Notes: generated from the letters alone by a model not told the origin. DNA of 34,778 bases from Bacteroidales bacterium (GCA_017428245.1 JAFRRF010000014.1:1-34778); one strand, 5' to 3'. Positions 14,552 through 24,558 are shown, counted from the first letter of the stretch. Numbers and translations: made by a program.

Positions 14552-15998
14552 AATCCTTTCCGGCCTGGACATCGTCTCCATCAGCGGAGATTCCGGACGC
14601 GACATCAGCGGCCTGACCTTCGACTCGCGGACCTGTCGCGACGGGGCGCTGTTCATCGCCGTCTCCGGCACAGAGGCCGACGGCCACGCCTACATCGGGA
14701 AGGCCGTGGCGGCCGGCGCCGCCGCCGTCATCTACCAGAATGACGGCGTGGACACGGCCGCCGCACCGCAGGTAACCTGGATCAAGGTAGCCGACAGCCG
14801 TCGTGCCCTGGCTCTGGCCGCCGACAACTGGTACGACCACCCGTCGGGAAAACTCAATCTGGTGGGCATCACCGGCACCAACGGCAAGACCACCACGGTC
14901 ACCCTGCTCTATAATCTCTTCATGAGCCCGGGCTGGAGCTGCGGCCTGCTCTCGACCATCGCCAACTACATCGACGGCGAAAGGCTGGAAGCCTCCCATA
15001 CGACGCCCGACCCGATCGAACTCAACGCTCTGCTCGCCCGGATGGTCGACAAAGGCTGCAACTATTGCTTCATGGAAGTGAGTTCCCACGCCATCGACCA
15101 GCAGCGGATCGCCGGACTCGACTTCAAGGTGGCCATCTTCTCCAACCTGACACACGACCATCTCGACTACCACAAGACGTTCGCCGCCTACCGCGACTGC
15201 AAGAAACGTTTCTTCGACGGCCTGCCGAAAAATGCTTTCGCCCTGACCAACCTGGACGACCGCAACGGCGAGGTGATGGTGCAGAATACACAGGCGCAGA
15301 TCAGGACCTATGCGTGCAAACGGATGGCTGACTTCCGCTGCAAGATTATCGAAGAGAACCTGGAAGGGATGCTGGTCAGCCTCGACGGAACGCAGGTATG
15401 GACCCGCTTCATCGGCGCACACAACGCATACAACTTGCTGGCGGTCTATTCGACCGCCGTGCTGCTCGGTGCCAACCCCGAGGAAGTGCTGGTCAAGATG
15501 AGCGCGCTCGGCCCTGTGGCCGGACGGCTCGATTTCCTGCGGGGCGGAAACGACCTGACGGCCGTGGTAGACTACTCCCACACCCCCGACGCGCTCGAGA
15601 ATGCGCTCCGGACCCTCCGGGAAACGGCCTGTGACCGCTGCCTGGTCTGCGTATTCGGCTGCGGCGGCAACCGCGACCGGACCAAGCGCCCCGAGATGGG
15701 CGTGATCGCCGCCAAATACGCCGACCGCGTAGTGGTGACGTCCGACAACCCCCGTCACGAAGACCCCGAAGAGATCATCCGCGAGATCCGCGCCGGAATG
15801 GATACGGCCGCCCAGGCCCGGAGCCTCTTCATCACCGACCGCCGCGAAGCCATCCGCACCGCGCTGATGACCGCCCCGCAGGGTGCCGTCATCCTCGTGG
15901 CCGGCAAGGGACACGAAGATTACCAGATCATCGGCGACACGAAGCACCACTTCGACGACAAAGAGGTGATCGCCGAAACATTTGAAGAAATGAAGTAA
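14538..15998 (+). CDS. murE: UDP-N-acetylmuramoyl-tripeptide synthetase MurE, probably meso-diaminopimelate-adding
   Basis: The 486-aa Mur ligase has a MurE-type N-terminal domain (GLTFDSRTCRDGALFIAVSG), the ATP loop GTNGKTT (residues 113-119), the central SNLTHDHLDYHKTF line and a C-terminal domain. The amino-acid-specificity motif is DNPR (403-406, in TSDNPRHEDPEEI), which in this family signals addition of meso-DAP rather than lysine. It acts in the cytoplasm after MurD. Its ATG lies within the last codons of ftsI. The end GKGHEDYQIIGDTKHHFDDKE is canonical. Confidence 0.97.
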   Translation: MKLNKILSGLDIVSISGDSGRDISGLTFDSRTCRDGALFIAVSGTEADGHAYIGKAVAAGAAAVIYQNDGVDTAAAPQVTWIKVADSRRALALAADNWYDHPSGKLNLVGITGTNGKTTTVTLLYNLFMSPGWSCGLLSTIANYIDGERLEASHTTPDPIELNALLARMVDKGCNYCFMEVSSHAIDQQRIAGLDFKVAIFSNLTHDHLDYHKTFAAYRDCKKRFFDGLPKNAFALTNLDDRNGEVMVQNTQAQIRTYACKRMADFRCKIIEENLEGMLVSLDGTQVWTRFIGAHNAYNLLAVYSTAVLLGANPEEVLVKMSALGPVAGRLDFLRGGNDLTAVVDYSHTPDALENALRTLRETACDRCLVCVFGCGGNRDRTKRPEMGVIAAKYADRVVVTSDNPRHEDPEEIIREIRAGMDTAAQARSLFITDRREAIRTALMTAPQGAVILVAGKGHEDYQIIGDTKHHFDDKEVIAETFEEMK

Positions 15999-16007
15999 AG
16001 AAAGGAT

Positions 16008-17198
16008 ATGCTGTACCACCTGTTCGAATATCTGAGAAATGCGGGCATCGACTTCCCGGGGTCGGGCCTGATGCACTATATATCGTTCCGGGCCATCAGC
16101 TGCGCCGTCGTGGCCATCCTCACTTCGATGCTCGTCGGCAAGAAGATCATCGAAAAGCTGCAGAAGAAGCAGATCGGTGAGACCATCCGCGACCTGGGCC
16201 TGGAAGGCCAGCTGCAGAAGAAGGGCACCCCCACGATGGGCGGCATCATCATCCTGATTTCTATCCTGCTGCCGATCCTGCTGTTCGGCGACCTGACCAA
16301 CACCAACATCCTGCTGCTGATCCTGACGACCGTGTGGCTGGGCGCCCTGGGCTTCATCGACGACTACATCAAGGTGTTCAAACACAACAAGGAAGGGCTC
16401 AACGGCAAATACAAGATCGTCGGGCAGGTACTCCTCGGCCTGGCCGTCGGCCTGACGCTCTATTTCACCAGCGAACAGGGAATCAGCTACAGCCGCACCA
16501 CGATTCCTTTCTTCAAAGGCAATGAATTCGACTACAAGTGGCTCATCCCCTTCAACGGCCAGTTCGTCCGGGCCCTGCAGGGCGGCCTCTATGTATTGGT
16601 GATCATCTTCATCATCACAGCCTGTTCCAACGGAACCAACCTGACCGACGGAATGGACGGTCTTGCGGCCGGCGTCTCGGCCATCGTCGGCGCCACGCTC
16701 GGTGTCCTGGCCTATGTCTCCGGCCACACGGGACTCGCAGAATACCTCAACATCATGTACCTGCCGAACATCGGCGAAGTCACCGTCTATGTATTCTGCT
16801 TCGTGGGCGCCTTGCTGGGCTTCCTGTGGTACAACTCCTTCCCCGCCCAGGTATTCATGGGCGATACGGGATCCCTGGCGCTGGGCGGCATCATCGGCGT
16901 GCTGGCCATCATCATCCGGAAGGAGCTCCTCCTCCCGATCCTGTGCGGAATCTTCCTGGTGGAGAGTCTCTCGGTCATCATCCAGCGCTTCTATTTCAAA
17001 TATACCAAGAAGAAGACCGGAACGGGCGTGCGCGTTTTCCGCATGTCGCCGCTCCATCACCACTACCAGAAGGAGAACCCCGACGCGCTGATCCAGAAAC
17101 CGCACAAGATCCAGCCCGAGAACAAGATTGTCGTCCGGTTCTGGATCATCTCCATCATCCTGGCATTCTTAACGATCGTAACCCTGAAAATCCGATAA
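16008..17198 (+). CDS. mraY: Phospho-N-acetylmuramoyl-pentapeptide-transferase MraY
   Basis: The 396-aa polytopic membrane enzyme transfers phospho-MurNAc-pentapeptide to undecaprenyl phosphate to make lipid I. Diagnostic stretches are [40 protein letters not shown] (DDYIK), [15 protein letters not shown], the active-site Asp line [14 protein letters not shown], and the C-terminal [14 protein letters not shown]. About ten hydrophobic helices are visible. It is somewhat longer than the E. coli enzyme (360 aa), mainly through extra loop sequence around residues 160-195 ([20 protein letters not shown]), as in other Bacteroidota. It follows murE by 9 nt. Confidence 0.97.
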   Translation: MLYHLFEYLRNAGIDFPGSGLMHYISFRAISCAVVAILTSMLVGKKIIEKLQKKQIGETIRDLGLEGQLQKKGTPTMGGIIILISILLPILLFGDLTNTNILLLILTTVWLGALGFIDDYIKVFKHNKEGLNGKYKIVGQVLLGLAVGLTLYFTSEQGISYSRTTIPFFKGNEFDYKWLIPFNGQFVRALQGGLYVLVIIFIITACSNGTNLTDGMDGLAAGVSAIVGATLGVLAYVSGHTGLAEYLNIMYLPNIGEVTVYVFCFVGALLGFLWYNSFPAQVFMGDTGSLALGGIIGVLAIIIRKELLLPILCGIFLVESLSVIIQRFYFKYTKKKTGTGVRVFRMSPLHHHYQKENPDALIQKPHKIQPENKIVVRFWIISIILAFLTIVTLKIR

Positions 17199-17209
17199 TA
17201 TACCAACCT

Positions 17210-18544
17210 ATGAAAAAAGCAGTCATCCTCGGCGGCGGCGAAAGCGGTGTAGGTGCGGCAGTACTGGCAAAGGTCCAGCACTACGAAACCTTCCTTTCGG
17301 ACAACGGCACCTTGAAAGATCCTTTCCGCAACGAACTGCAGAAATGGGATATTCCCTTTGAAGAAGGCGGACACAGCGCCGACCGCATCCTGTCGGCCGA
17401 CCTGGTGATCAAGAGTCCCGGCATTCCCGATAACGCCCCGCTGGTGGTCAAACTCCGCGAGCAAGGCACGCCCGTCATCTCCGAGATCGAATTCGCCGGC
17501 TACTACGACAAAGCGAAAAAGATCTGCATCACGGGCAGCAACGGCAAGACCACGACCACCTCGCTGATCTACTACCTGCTGCAGAACGCCGGACTCAACG
17601 TCGGTCTGGGCGGAAACATCGGCAAAAGCTACGCGATGCAGGTGGCCACCGAAAAACACGATATATACGTATTGGAGCTCAGTAGTTTCCAGCTCGACGG
17701 AATGTACGATTTCAAAGCCGACATTGCCGTGCTGATGAACATCACGCCCGACCACCTGGACCGCTACGACCACTGTTTCCAGAACTATATCAACGCCAAG
17801 TTCCGCATCACCCGGAACATGCGGCCGGAAGACTGTTTCATCTTTTGCTCGGACGACGAAGTGACCATCGGCGAACTCAACAAGATCGTCGTCCAGGCCA
17901 AGAAACTCCCGTTCACCCAGAACGGCAGCGTGGAACAGGGAGCCTGGCTCGACGACGACCGGATGCGCGTGCGCTACGAGGACGATGAATTCGACATCCT
18001 GGTGCGGGACCTTTCGCTGGAAGGCAGGCACAACGTCTACAACTCGATGGCCGCCGCCATCACCGGCAAGGTGATGCACATCACCAACGAAACCATCCGC
18101 AAGTCGCTGACCACCTTCGAAGGCGTGGAGCACCGGATGGAGAAAGTGATGACCGTGGGCGGCGTGCTTTATATCAACGATTCGAAGGCCACCAACGTCA
18201 ATTCCACGTGGTATGCCCTCGAGAGCATGACCACGCCCGTGGTCCTGATCCTGGGCGGCACCGACAAGGGCAACGATTATGCCCCGATCATCGACCTGGT
18301 GCGCGAGAAAGTGAAGGCCATCGTCTGCCTGGGCGTCGACAACAAGAAAATCCACGATTCTTTCGGCGGCATCGTGCCCGTGATCTACGACACGCTCTCC
18401 GCCGAAGAATGCGTAAACAAATGCGCCGAACTGGCCGCACCGGGCGACACCGTGCTGCTGAGTCCCTGCTGCGCCAGTTTCGACCTGTTCAAGAACTATG
18501 AAGACCGGGGCCGCCAGTTCAAGGAGGCGGTCCGCAACCTGTAA
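17210..18544 (+). CDS. murD: UDP-N-acetylmuramoylalanine-D-glutamate ligase MurD
   Basis: The 444-aa Mur ligase starts MKKAVILGGGESGVGAAVLA, the nucleotide-binding MurD N terminus. It has GSNGKTTTT (residues 109-117), LELSSFQLDGMYDFKADIAVLMNITPDHLDRY, VEHRMEKV, YINDSKATNVNST and the C-terminal LLSPCCASFDLFKNYEDRGRQF. It adds D-Glu to UDP-MurNAc-L-Ala. The frame remains open far upstream inside mraY (to 16538), but that part is non-coding shadow; ATG 17210 fits the family start and lies 11 nt after mraY. ftsW begins 15 nt downstream. Confidence 0.97.
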   Translation: MKKAVILGGGESGVGAAVLAKVQHYETFLSDNGTLKDPFRNELQKWDIPFEEGGHSADRILSADLVIKSPGIPDNAPLVVKLREQGTPVISEIEFAGYYDKAKKICITGSNGKTTTTSLIYYLLQNAGLNVGLGGNIGKSYAMQVATEKHDIYVLELSSFQLDGMYDFKADIAVLMNITPDHLDRYDHCFQNYINAKFRITRNMRPEDCFIFCSDDEVTIGELNKIVVQAKKLPFTQNGSVEQGAWLDDDRMRVRYEDDEFDILVRDLSLEGRHNVYNSMAAAITGKVMHITNETIRKSLTTFEGVEHRMEKVMTVGGVLYINDSKATNVNSTWYALESMTTPVVLILGGTDKGNDYAPIIDLVREKVKAIVCLGVDNKKIHDSFGGIVPVIYDTLSAEECVNKCAELAAPGDTVLLSPCCASFDLFKNYEDRGRQFKEAVRNL

Positions 18545-18559
18545 TATCCGGCGCGCCGT

Positions 18560-19876
18560 ATGAAACCATTCTGGAAACTCAAGGGAGACAAGGTCATCTG
18601 GATCCTCGTGGTGTTGTTCGCGATGATCTCGATCGCCGCCGTGTTCTCGTCGAGCAGTTTCCTGGCTTCCTCGAACGGGACTACGAAAGTGGCCATCTTC
18701 CTCGAACAGACCAAATCGGTCCTGCTCGGCTTCACGGCGCTGCTGATCTGCTATCTGATTCCGCTCCGGTGGTACCGGGCGCTGTCGTTCATCCTCTTCG
18801 GCGGGACCATCGCGATGCTGCTGATGCTCTTCGTGCCGGGCCTGCGTTCCGAGGCCAACGGCGCCGTGCGCGGCATCAAGGTGTTCGGCAGGACGGTCCA
18901 GGTATTCGAGTTCGCCAAGGTCGGCATAATCCTTTACCTGGCCAAGGCACTGGAACTGTGGCAGGACAGACTCGACGATTTCAAGCAGTTCGCGCTCAGG
19001 ATTATCCTGCCTGTGGGCACGGTCTGCCTGCTCATCCTGTTCAACAGCTTTTCGTCAGCCCTGCTTATCGGACTGATCAGTTTCCTGATCCTCTTTTTCA
19101 TGGATGTCAGCCCGAAGAACCTGGCCATCACGGCCGGTGCCGTAATTGTCGCAGTGCTGTTGATGTTCGGGGTCTATCATGCCTTCTTTGCCGGAAAGCC
19201 GGAAAGGCAGCAGTCCGCCGTAGGCAAGGTGTTCAACCGCTTCGGGACGGTTGAAAGCCGCCTGACAGCCCATTTCGAGACGGAAGAAGAGAGTCTGGAA
19301 GGGCTTTCGAAAGCCGAGATCGAGCGGCTCAAGGACAAGGACCGGCAGAGCGAGAATGCGAAAGTCGCCATTTCGGAAGGGCGCATCTTCGGCAAGGGCC
19401 CGGGCAAGAGCACGCAGCGTTATTCGCTGTCGATGGCCTTTTCCGATTTCATCTATGCCTTCATCGTAGAAGAATACGGCCTGATCGGCGGCACGTTCGT
19501 GCTGCTGCTCTACCTGATCTTCCTGTTCCGCTGCATCCGGCTCTGCCAGCGATGCAAAGCCACCTATTCGAGCGTGCTGATCGCAGGACTCTCTTTCCTG
19601 ATCACCACCCAGGCCTTCCTGCACATCCTGGTCAACGTACGTCTCCTGCCGATTACCGGCCATACGCTTCCGTTGATCAGCCACGGCGGCACGGCCTATC
19701 TGGTCCTGTGCGGCGCCTTCGGAATGATTCTCTCCGTGAACCGGCAGCTTGACAAACAGGACGCCCGGGAACGGGCCGCCCGGGAAGCGGCAGCCGCGAA
19801 ACTCGAAAGCGAATACAATCCCGATACGACCAGTATGACAGACCATACCGAAATAAACTATACCACAAATGAATAA
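18560..19876 (+). CDS. ftsW: Septal peptidoglycan polymerase FtsW (SEDS family)
   Basis: The 438-aa SEDS protein has about ten TM helices. The large extracytoplasmic loop contains the predicted catalytic Asp in SMAFSDFIYAFIVEEYGLIGG (the TDFIFA equivalent). The C-terminal SEDS signature reads HILVNVRLLPITGHTLPLISHGGT. FtsW polymerises lipid II into glycan strands with FtsI as partner. The loop carries an unusually charged stretch (ETEEESLEGLSKAEIERLKDKDRQSENAK) that I do not find in the E. coli plan. The cytoplasmic tail is Ala/Glu/Arg-rich and then Thr-rich. It overlaps murG by 8 nt. Assignment to FtsW rather than RodA rests on its dcw location. Confidence 0.95.
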   Translation: MKPFWKLKGDKVIWILVVLFAMISIAAVFSSSSFLASSNGTTKVAIFLEQTKSVLLGFTALLICYLIPLRWYRALSFILFGGTIAMLLMLFVPGLRSEANGAVRGIKVFGRTVQVFEFAKVGIILYLAKALELWQDRLDDFKQFALRIILPVGTVCLLILFNSFSSALLIGLISFLILFFMDVSPKNLAITAGAVIVAVLLMFGVYHAFFAGKPERQQSAVGKVFNRFGTVESRLTAHFETEEESLEGLSKAEIERLKDKDRQSENAKVAISEGRIFGKGPGKSTQRYSLSMAFSDFIYAFIVEEYGLIGGTFVLLLYLIFLFRCIRLCQRCKATYSSVLIAGLSFLITTQAFLHILVNVRLLPITGHTLPLISHGGTAYLVLCGAFGMILSVNRQLDKQDARERAAREAAAAKLESEYNPDTTSMTDHTEINYTTNE

Positions 19877-20978
19877 TCCTCGCATCATCATCAGCGGCGG
19901 CGGCACCGGCGGGCATATCTTCCCCGCCCTGTCGATCGCGAATTCGATACGGGAACTCTGCCCCGAAGCGGAGATCCTCTTTGTCGGGGCGGAAGGCAAG
20001 ATGGAGATGGAACGCGTACCCGCGGCCGGCTACAAGATCATCGGCCTGCCCGTGGCCGGGCTCCAGCGTTCGCTCTCGCCCAAAAATCTGGCCCTGCCGT
20101 TCAAGGTGATCAAGAGCATCCGCAAAGCCGGCAGGATTCTCAAGGATTTCCGTCCCGACGTGGCAGTCGGAGTCGGAGGGTTCGCCAGCGCCCCGCTGCT
20201 ATGGAGCGCCTCGCGCAAGGGAATCCCCTGCCTGCTGCAGGAGCAGAACTCCTATGCCGGCCTGACCAACAAGATCCTGGCGAAAAGGGCTGCACGGATC
20301 TGCACGGCCTATGAGGGCATGGAGAAATTCTTTCCGGCCGACCGGATCCTGCTCACGGGCAATCCGATCCGCAAGGAGATTGCCCCTGCCACGGCGCAGC
20401 AGCGCGAAGAAGGATACCGTTTCTACGGACTCGACCCGCATAAAAAGACGCTTTTCGTGGTGGGAGGCAGCCTTGGATGCGGCACGCTCAACCGGGTGAT
20501 GCGCGACTGGGTGGAGCACCGTGCCGCGACGGCCGGTTACCAGGTGATCTGGCAGTGCGGCAAGTATTATAAAGAAGGTGTCGATGCCTTCATGGCGGGC
20601 CGTGACGTACCGAATCTCTTCTACACGGACTTCATCAAACGGATGGACCTGGCCTACGCCGTAGCCGACCTGCTGGTCTCGCGGGCGGGTGCCGGTACGA
20701 TTTCCGAGCTTTGCGTAGCGGGAAAACCCACGATTTTCGTACCTTCGCCCAATGTGGCGGAAGATCACCAGACCCACAATGCGATGGCGCTGGTGAACAA
20801 GGATGCGGCACTGATGGTACGCGACGCCGACGCGGACGAAAAGCTGCTCGACACCGTCGAAAGGCTCCTTCCCGATGCCGCCCGGCTGGCCGCTCTTGAA
20901 AGGAACATCCTCAAGCTCGGCCGCAAGGACGCCTCCGAAGTGATCGCGAAAGAAGTTTTAAAACTGGTTAAGAAATAA
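19869..20978 (+). CDS. murG: UDP-GlcNAc:lipid I N-acetylglucosaminyltransferase MurG
   Basis: The 369-aa GT28 glycosyltransferase has the N-terminal loop ISGGGTGGHIFPALSIANSI, GVGGFASAPLLWSASRKGIPCLLQEQNSYAGLTNKILAKRA, a second-domain loop VGGSLGCGTLNRVM, and the UDP-GlcNAc-binding region YAVADLLVSRAGAGTISELCVAGKPTIFVPSPNVAEDHQTHNA. It converts lipid I to lipid II on the inner face of the membrane. The start ATG lies inside the ftsW end (8-nt overlap), and murC begins directly after its TAA with no gap. Confidence 0.97.
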   Translation: MNNPRIIISGGGTGGHIFPALSIANSIRELCPEAEILFVGAEGKMEMERVPAAGYKIIGLPVAGLQRSLSPKNLALPFKVIKSIRKAGRILKDFRPDVAVGVGGFASAPLLWSASRKGIPCLLQEQNSYAGLTNKILAKRAARICTAYEGMEKFFPADRILLTGNPIRKEIAPATAQQREEGYRFYGLDPHKKTLFVVGGSLGCGTLNRVMRDWVEHRAATAGYQVIWQCGKYYKEGVDAFMAGRDVPNLFYTDFIKRMDLAYAVADLLVSRAGAGTISELCVAGKPTIFVPSPNVAEDHQTHNAMALVNKDAALMVRDADADEKLLDTVERLLPDAARLAALERNILKLGRKDASEVIAKEVLKLVKK

Positions 20979-22334
20979 ATGTATACACATTATTATTTCA
21001 TCGGAATCGGCGGGATCGGGATGAGCGCGATCGCCCGGTACTTCAAGCACCGGGGATTTGCCGTCTCGGGCTACGACAAGACGCCTTCGGCATTGACACA
21101 CGCGCTGGAGCAGGAAGGCATCGCCGTCCATTATGAGGATGACGTGACGGCCATTCCGCAGGATGTCGAACATACGTTCGTGATCTATACCCCGGCCATC
21201 CCCGACGAACTGGGAGAACTGCAGTATGTCCGCAGCCACGGCTACGCCCTGGTCAAGCGGTCCAAGGCACTGGGCGAGATTTCCCGGGGACAGGAATGTC
21301 TTGCCGTATCGGGAACGCACGGCAAAACCACCACGAGCACCCTGCTCGCCCACATCCTGACAGCTTCCGGTGAAGGATGCAACGCTTTCCTGGGCGGCAT
21401 CTCCAAAAACTACGATACCAACCTGCTGCTGAGCAGGAACCCCGTACTGGTGGCCGAAGCCGACGAATTCGACCGCTCGTTCCTGCAGCTGCATCCCCAT
21501 ATCGCCGTGGTCACGTCCACCGACGCGGACCATCTGGACATCTACAACGACCACGCCCACGTGGTAGAAGCCTTCGGGATGTTCGCATCCCAGGTCGACG
21601 CCGACGGGGCCGTCGTCATCAAGACGGGCGTCGAAGTCCCGCTGGAAAACGTCACGGCCCGTGTCTGGCGCTACGCCTACGACACGCCCTGCGACTTCTA
21701 CGCTTCCGACATCGCACCGCTGCCCGGCGGATACTTCGACTTCACCATCAACCATCCTGCCGGACGCATTCCGCACTGCCGCGTCGGCATTCCGGGCTGG
21801 GTCAACGTCGAGAACGCCGTCGCAGCCTCTGCCGTCGCCCTGCTGCACGGCACTGCTCCGGAACAGGTACGCGAAGCCCTGGCTTCCTTCCAGGGCGTCA
21901 AGCGCCGCTTCGACATCCGTGTCAACACCCCCGGAATCGCCTACATCGACGACTACGCACACCATCCCAATGAAATCCGGGCGGCCATCAGTTCGATGCG
22001 CAACATCTTCCCCGGACGGAAACTCTGCGGCATCTTCCAGCCGCATCTCTATACCCGCACCCGCGACTTCGCCGACGAATTCGCCGATGCGCTCAGCGGC
22101 CTCGACAGTCTCATCCTGCTGCCCATCTATCCGGCCCGGGAAGAGCCCATTCCCGGCGTCACCTCGCAGCTGATCCTCGACAAGGCGACGGTCGGCGACA
22201 AGGTACTCATCGAAAAAGACGCATTGATGGAAACCTTGCGCAGCCGGACGCTGGACTGCCTGGTCACTTTCGGGGCCGGCGACATCGACCGTTTCATCGG
22301 ACCCATTGAAAACTGGCTCAAGACACGCGAATGA
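20979..22334 (+). CDS. murC: UDP-N-acetylmuramate-L-alanine ligase MurC
   Basis: The 451-aa Mur ligase has the N-terminal Rossmann loop FIGIGGIGMSAIARY, the ATP loop SGTHGKTTTSTLLAH, the EADEFDRSFLQL line, TSTDADHLDIYNDH, VKRRFD, YIDDYAHHPNEIRAAI and FQPHLYTRTRDF. It adds L-Ala to UDP-MurNAc. The start ATG touches the murG stop (TAAATG), and its TGA overlaps the ftsQ ATG (ATGA), so the three genes are translationally coupled. No residue of the standard motifs appears to be missing. Confidence 0.97.
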   Translation: MYTHYYFIGIGGIGMSAIARYFKHRGFAVSGYDKTPSALTHALEQEGIAVHYEDDVTAIPQDVEHTFVIYTPAIPDELGELQYVRSHGYALVKRSKALGEISRGQECLAVSGTHGKTTTSTLLAHILTASGEGCNAFLGGISKNYDTNLLLSRNPVLVAEADEFDRSFLQLHPHIAVVTSTDADHLDIYNDHAHVVEAFGMFASQVDADGAVVIKTGVEVPLENVTARVWRYAYDTPCDFYASDIAPLPGGYFDFTINHPAGRIPHCRVGIPGWVNVENAVAASAVALLHGTAPEQVREALASFQGVKRRFDIRVNTPGIAYIDDYAHHPNEIRAAISSMRNIFPGRKLCGIFQPHLYTRTRDFADEFADALSGLDSLILLPIYPAREEPIPGVTSQLILDKATVGDKVLIEKDALMETLRSRTLDCLVTFGAGDIDRFIGPIENWLKTRE

Positions 22335-23101
22335 TCAAGAGAATCCTCCTCACCACCCTGATCGTACTCCTGGCAGGCGGCCTGCTGGGATGCTATTTCC
22401 ACTTCGTGGGCGCCCTTTCGACGGAAGGAAAGCGGCAGCACGCCTGCCGGCAGGTCGAAATCATCCTGCTCGACTCGCTCGAAAGCGCCATCGTGGACAA
22501 GGCGGAGATGGAGGCTCTTGTAACAAAGATGGCAATCGGCACGCCGACCGTCGCCGTCAACATCGATTCCATCGAACGGGCCATCCGTTCCCACGGAGAG
22601 GTGATGAGCGTACAGGTCTATGCCGCCGACGAGCAGACCGTCGCTGCCCGGCTCACGCAGCGCAAGCCGGTGGTCAGGCTCGAAAACGGCAGCCAGAACT
22701 GGTATGCCGATCCTGAAGGATATCTCTTCCCGGTCAACAACTCCGTTGACGTACCGATCGTGACAGGCAACCTGCCGCTGCAATTGAGCGACAATTACCG
22801 GGGCGCCGTCCCGGAAGACAAGCGGGGCTGGCTGCTCGGCCTGGTGGAACTGGCCCGCTACATCGACAGCAAGCCCGTCCTGCAGCGTGAAATCTCCCAG
22901 ATTGACATTGCGCCCGACGGGGACATCGTACTCTACACCCGCTCGGCCGGCCCGGCCATCCTGTTCGGCGACAGCGGCGGCTGCGCGGAAAAGTTCCGGA
23001 AACTGGAAGCCTACTGGCGCAACATCGCCCCGCAGGCGAAGGACAAAACCTACAAGACAATCAATCTAAAATATAATAATCAGATCATTTGCAAGCTATG
23101 A
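22331..23101 (+). CDS. ftsQ: Cell division protein FtsQ (DivIB-like)
   Basis: The 256-aa bitopic protein has an N-terminal TM helix (about residues 4-23, ILLTTLIVLLAGGLLGCYFH). A divergent POTRA-like region follows (IDSIERAIRSHGEVMSVQVYAADEQTVAARLTQRKPVVRLEN). The FtsQ beta-domain contains NWYADPEGYLFPVNN and a C-terminal strand KTYKTINLKYNNQIICKL. It recruits FtsL and later division proteins. Sequence conservation is low, as usual for FtsQ; position between murC and ftsA confirms the call. It overlaps murC and ftsA by 4 nt each. Confidence 0.93.
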   Translation: MIKRILLTTLIVLLAGGLLGCYFHFVGALSTEGKRQHACRQVEIILLDSLESAIVDKAEMEALVTKMAIGTPTVAVNIDSIERAIRSHGEVMSVQVYAADEQTVAARLTQRKPVVRLENGSQNWYADPEGYLFPVNNSVDVPIVTGNLPLQLSDNYRGAVPEDKRGWLLGLVELARYIDSKPVLQREISQIDIAPDGDIVLYTRSAGPAILFGDSGGCAEKFRKLEAYWRNIAPQAKDKTYKTINLKYNNQIICKL

Positions 23102-24558
23102 GCAGATACGCAGCAGCATTGGATTTCGGAAGCGCCAAGGTGGCGCTGGCCGTCGGCGAGAAGACGCCGGGCGGCATCCGGATCGTGAGCTACCACGACG
23201 CACCGTCGGCTGGCATCGAATGCGGGGAGATCGTCAACGACTTCAAGGTCAAGGAGATCGTCCGTTCCCTGATTGAGCAGGCCCAAGCCGATCTCCAGCA
23301 GGAGATCGAGGAGGTCACCGTCAGTCTCTCGGGAAGAATCCTCCACAGCCGGGAACTCCCGTGCGTGATCAACCGCACGGATCCGAAGGCCTACATCTCG
23401 GAAGAAGAAGTCCGGCAGATTACCCGGGCGCGCTACAACGCCACGCTCGAAGACGGGGAAATCGTTTTCGAGGCCGTCCCGCAAAAGTACAGCACCGAAG
23501 AACGTTTCGGCATCAATCACGACGAACTCATCGGCATGGTGGGCGGAACCCTGGAAACGACCTTCCGCATCTTCTACGGTAAAAAAGCCATCATAGACCG
23601 GCGCATCACCGTGCTCGACAACTGTGGCCTGAAGTTGAACAAGGCCATCCTCTCCCCGATCGCCTCCGCCCGCGCCGTGTTGACCCGTCCCGAAATGGAG
23701 AACGGAGTCGCGCTCGTGGACATCGGCAAGAGTACCACGGAAGTGGCTATCGTCAAAGACAACACCGTACGGGAAGTGGCCATCATTCCCTTCGGCGGGG
23801 AAACGGTCACCAACGACATCAAGAACGTCACGGGCATCACCAACCAGTGGGCCGAGACGATCAAGATCCTGCACGGCCGCTGCTGCGAAGAATATGCGGT
23901 GGAGAACAAGAAGATCATTCTCAAAAACGAAAACGACAGCGATGACGGAGAGGTTGAACTCAGCCTGCTGGCCCGTGTGATCGAGGCCCGTATGAGCGAA
24001 ATCTTCGACGCTGTGCGCTACGTCATCGAGCAGTCCGGCTATGCATCCAAACTTACCTCGGGCGTAGTCATCACCGGCGGCAGCAGCCACCTGGAAAATA
24101 TCCTCCAGCTGGCCAACGCCCTCATCGGCCAGAAGGTCCGGCTCGCCGCACCGCAGGGCTCCATCGACGGCGGCAGCGTTGAAGAAGCTTTCGACGTCTA
24201 CGCTGCAACGGCCGTCGGTCTCGTGCTCGAAACCCTCGAGCCGCTGCTCTCGCACGCCATCGAATTCAAGAAAGAGACCACCGCACAGGCAGCCGCAAAG
24301 CCCGCCGACAGTTCCCTCTTCACGGAAGAAGATGATCTGGAGGAAGATGACGACCGGCCTTCCGCCCGCGAGGAGCGGGAACGGCGGCGCGAAGAGGAGC
24401 GAAGGGCAAAGGAACTCCGCAAACAGCAGGAAGCCCAGCGCAAGCGCGAAGAAGCCGAACGCAAAGCACGCGAAAAGGCCGAAAGGGCCGAAAAGAAAAA
24501 GAAGGAACCGAGTTTCTTCGATCTCCTGTTTTCCGATAACGATAACGACAAGGCTTAA
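23098..24558 (+). CDS. ftsA: Cell division protein FtsA with charged C-terminal extension
   Basis: The 486-aa actin-like ATPase tethers FtsZ to the membrane. Visible motifs are the phosphate-1 loop AALDFGSAKVALAVGE (residues 6-21), the SHS2/1C domain region (EEVTVSLSGRILHSRE...), phosphate-2 VALVDIGKSTTEVAIV, and the adenosine loop VVITGGSSHLENI. After about residue 400 a tail of roughly 85 residues follows: an acidic patch (FTEEDDLEEDDDR), then a long Glu/Arg/Lys helix, and finally PSFFDLLFSDN, the amphipathic membrane-targeting helix. Typical FtsA is about 420 aa, so the charged linker is an extension. The ATG at 23098 overlaps the ftsQ stop. Confidence 0.96.
   Translation: MSRYAAALDFGSAKVALAVGEKTPGGIRIVSYHDAPSAGIECGEIVNDFKVKEIVRSLIEQAQADLQQEIEEVTVSLSGRILHSRELPCVINRTDPKAYISEEEVRQITRARYNATLEDGEIVFEAVPQKYSTEERFGINHDELIGMVGGTLETTFRIFYGKKAIIDRRITVLDNCGLKLNKAILSPIASARAVLTRPEMENGVALVDIGKSTTEVAIVKDNTVREVAIIPFGGETVTNDIKNVTGITNQWAETIKILHGRCCEEYAVENKKIILKNENDSDDGEVELSLLARVIEARMSEIFDAVRYVIEQSGYASKLTSGVVITGGSSHLENILQLANALIGQKVRLAAPQGSIDGGSVEEAFDVYAATAVGLVLETLEPLLSHAIEFKKETTAQAAAKPADSSLFTEEDDLEEDDDRPSAREERERRREEERRAKELRKQQEAQRKREEAERKAREKAERAEKKKKEPSFFDLLFSDNDNDKA

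Noticed and set aside
14544-17105. Very long minus-strand open frame (about 850 codons) opposite murE-mraY; similar long frames opposite ftsI and ftsZ-gltX
   Set aside because: They lie antisense to well-recognised genes, have low-complexity composition and match no family. GC-rich codon usage on the coding strand leaves few stops on the other.
16538-17209. Upstream extension of the murD reading frame through mraY
   Set aside because: Residues before Met at 17210 do not resemble MurD and overlap the certain mraY gene in another frame.
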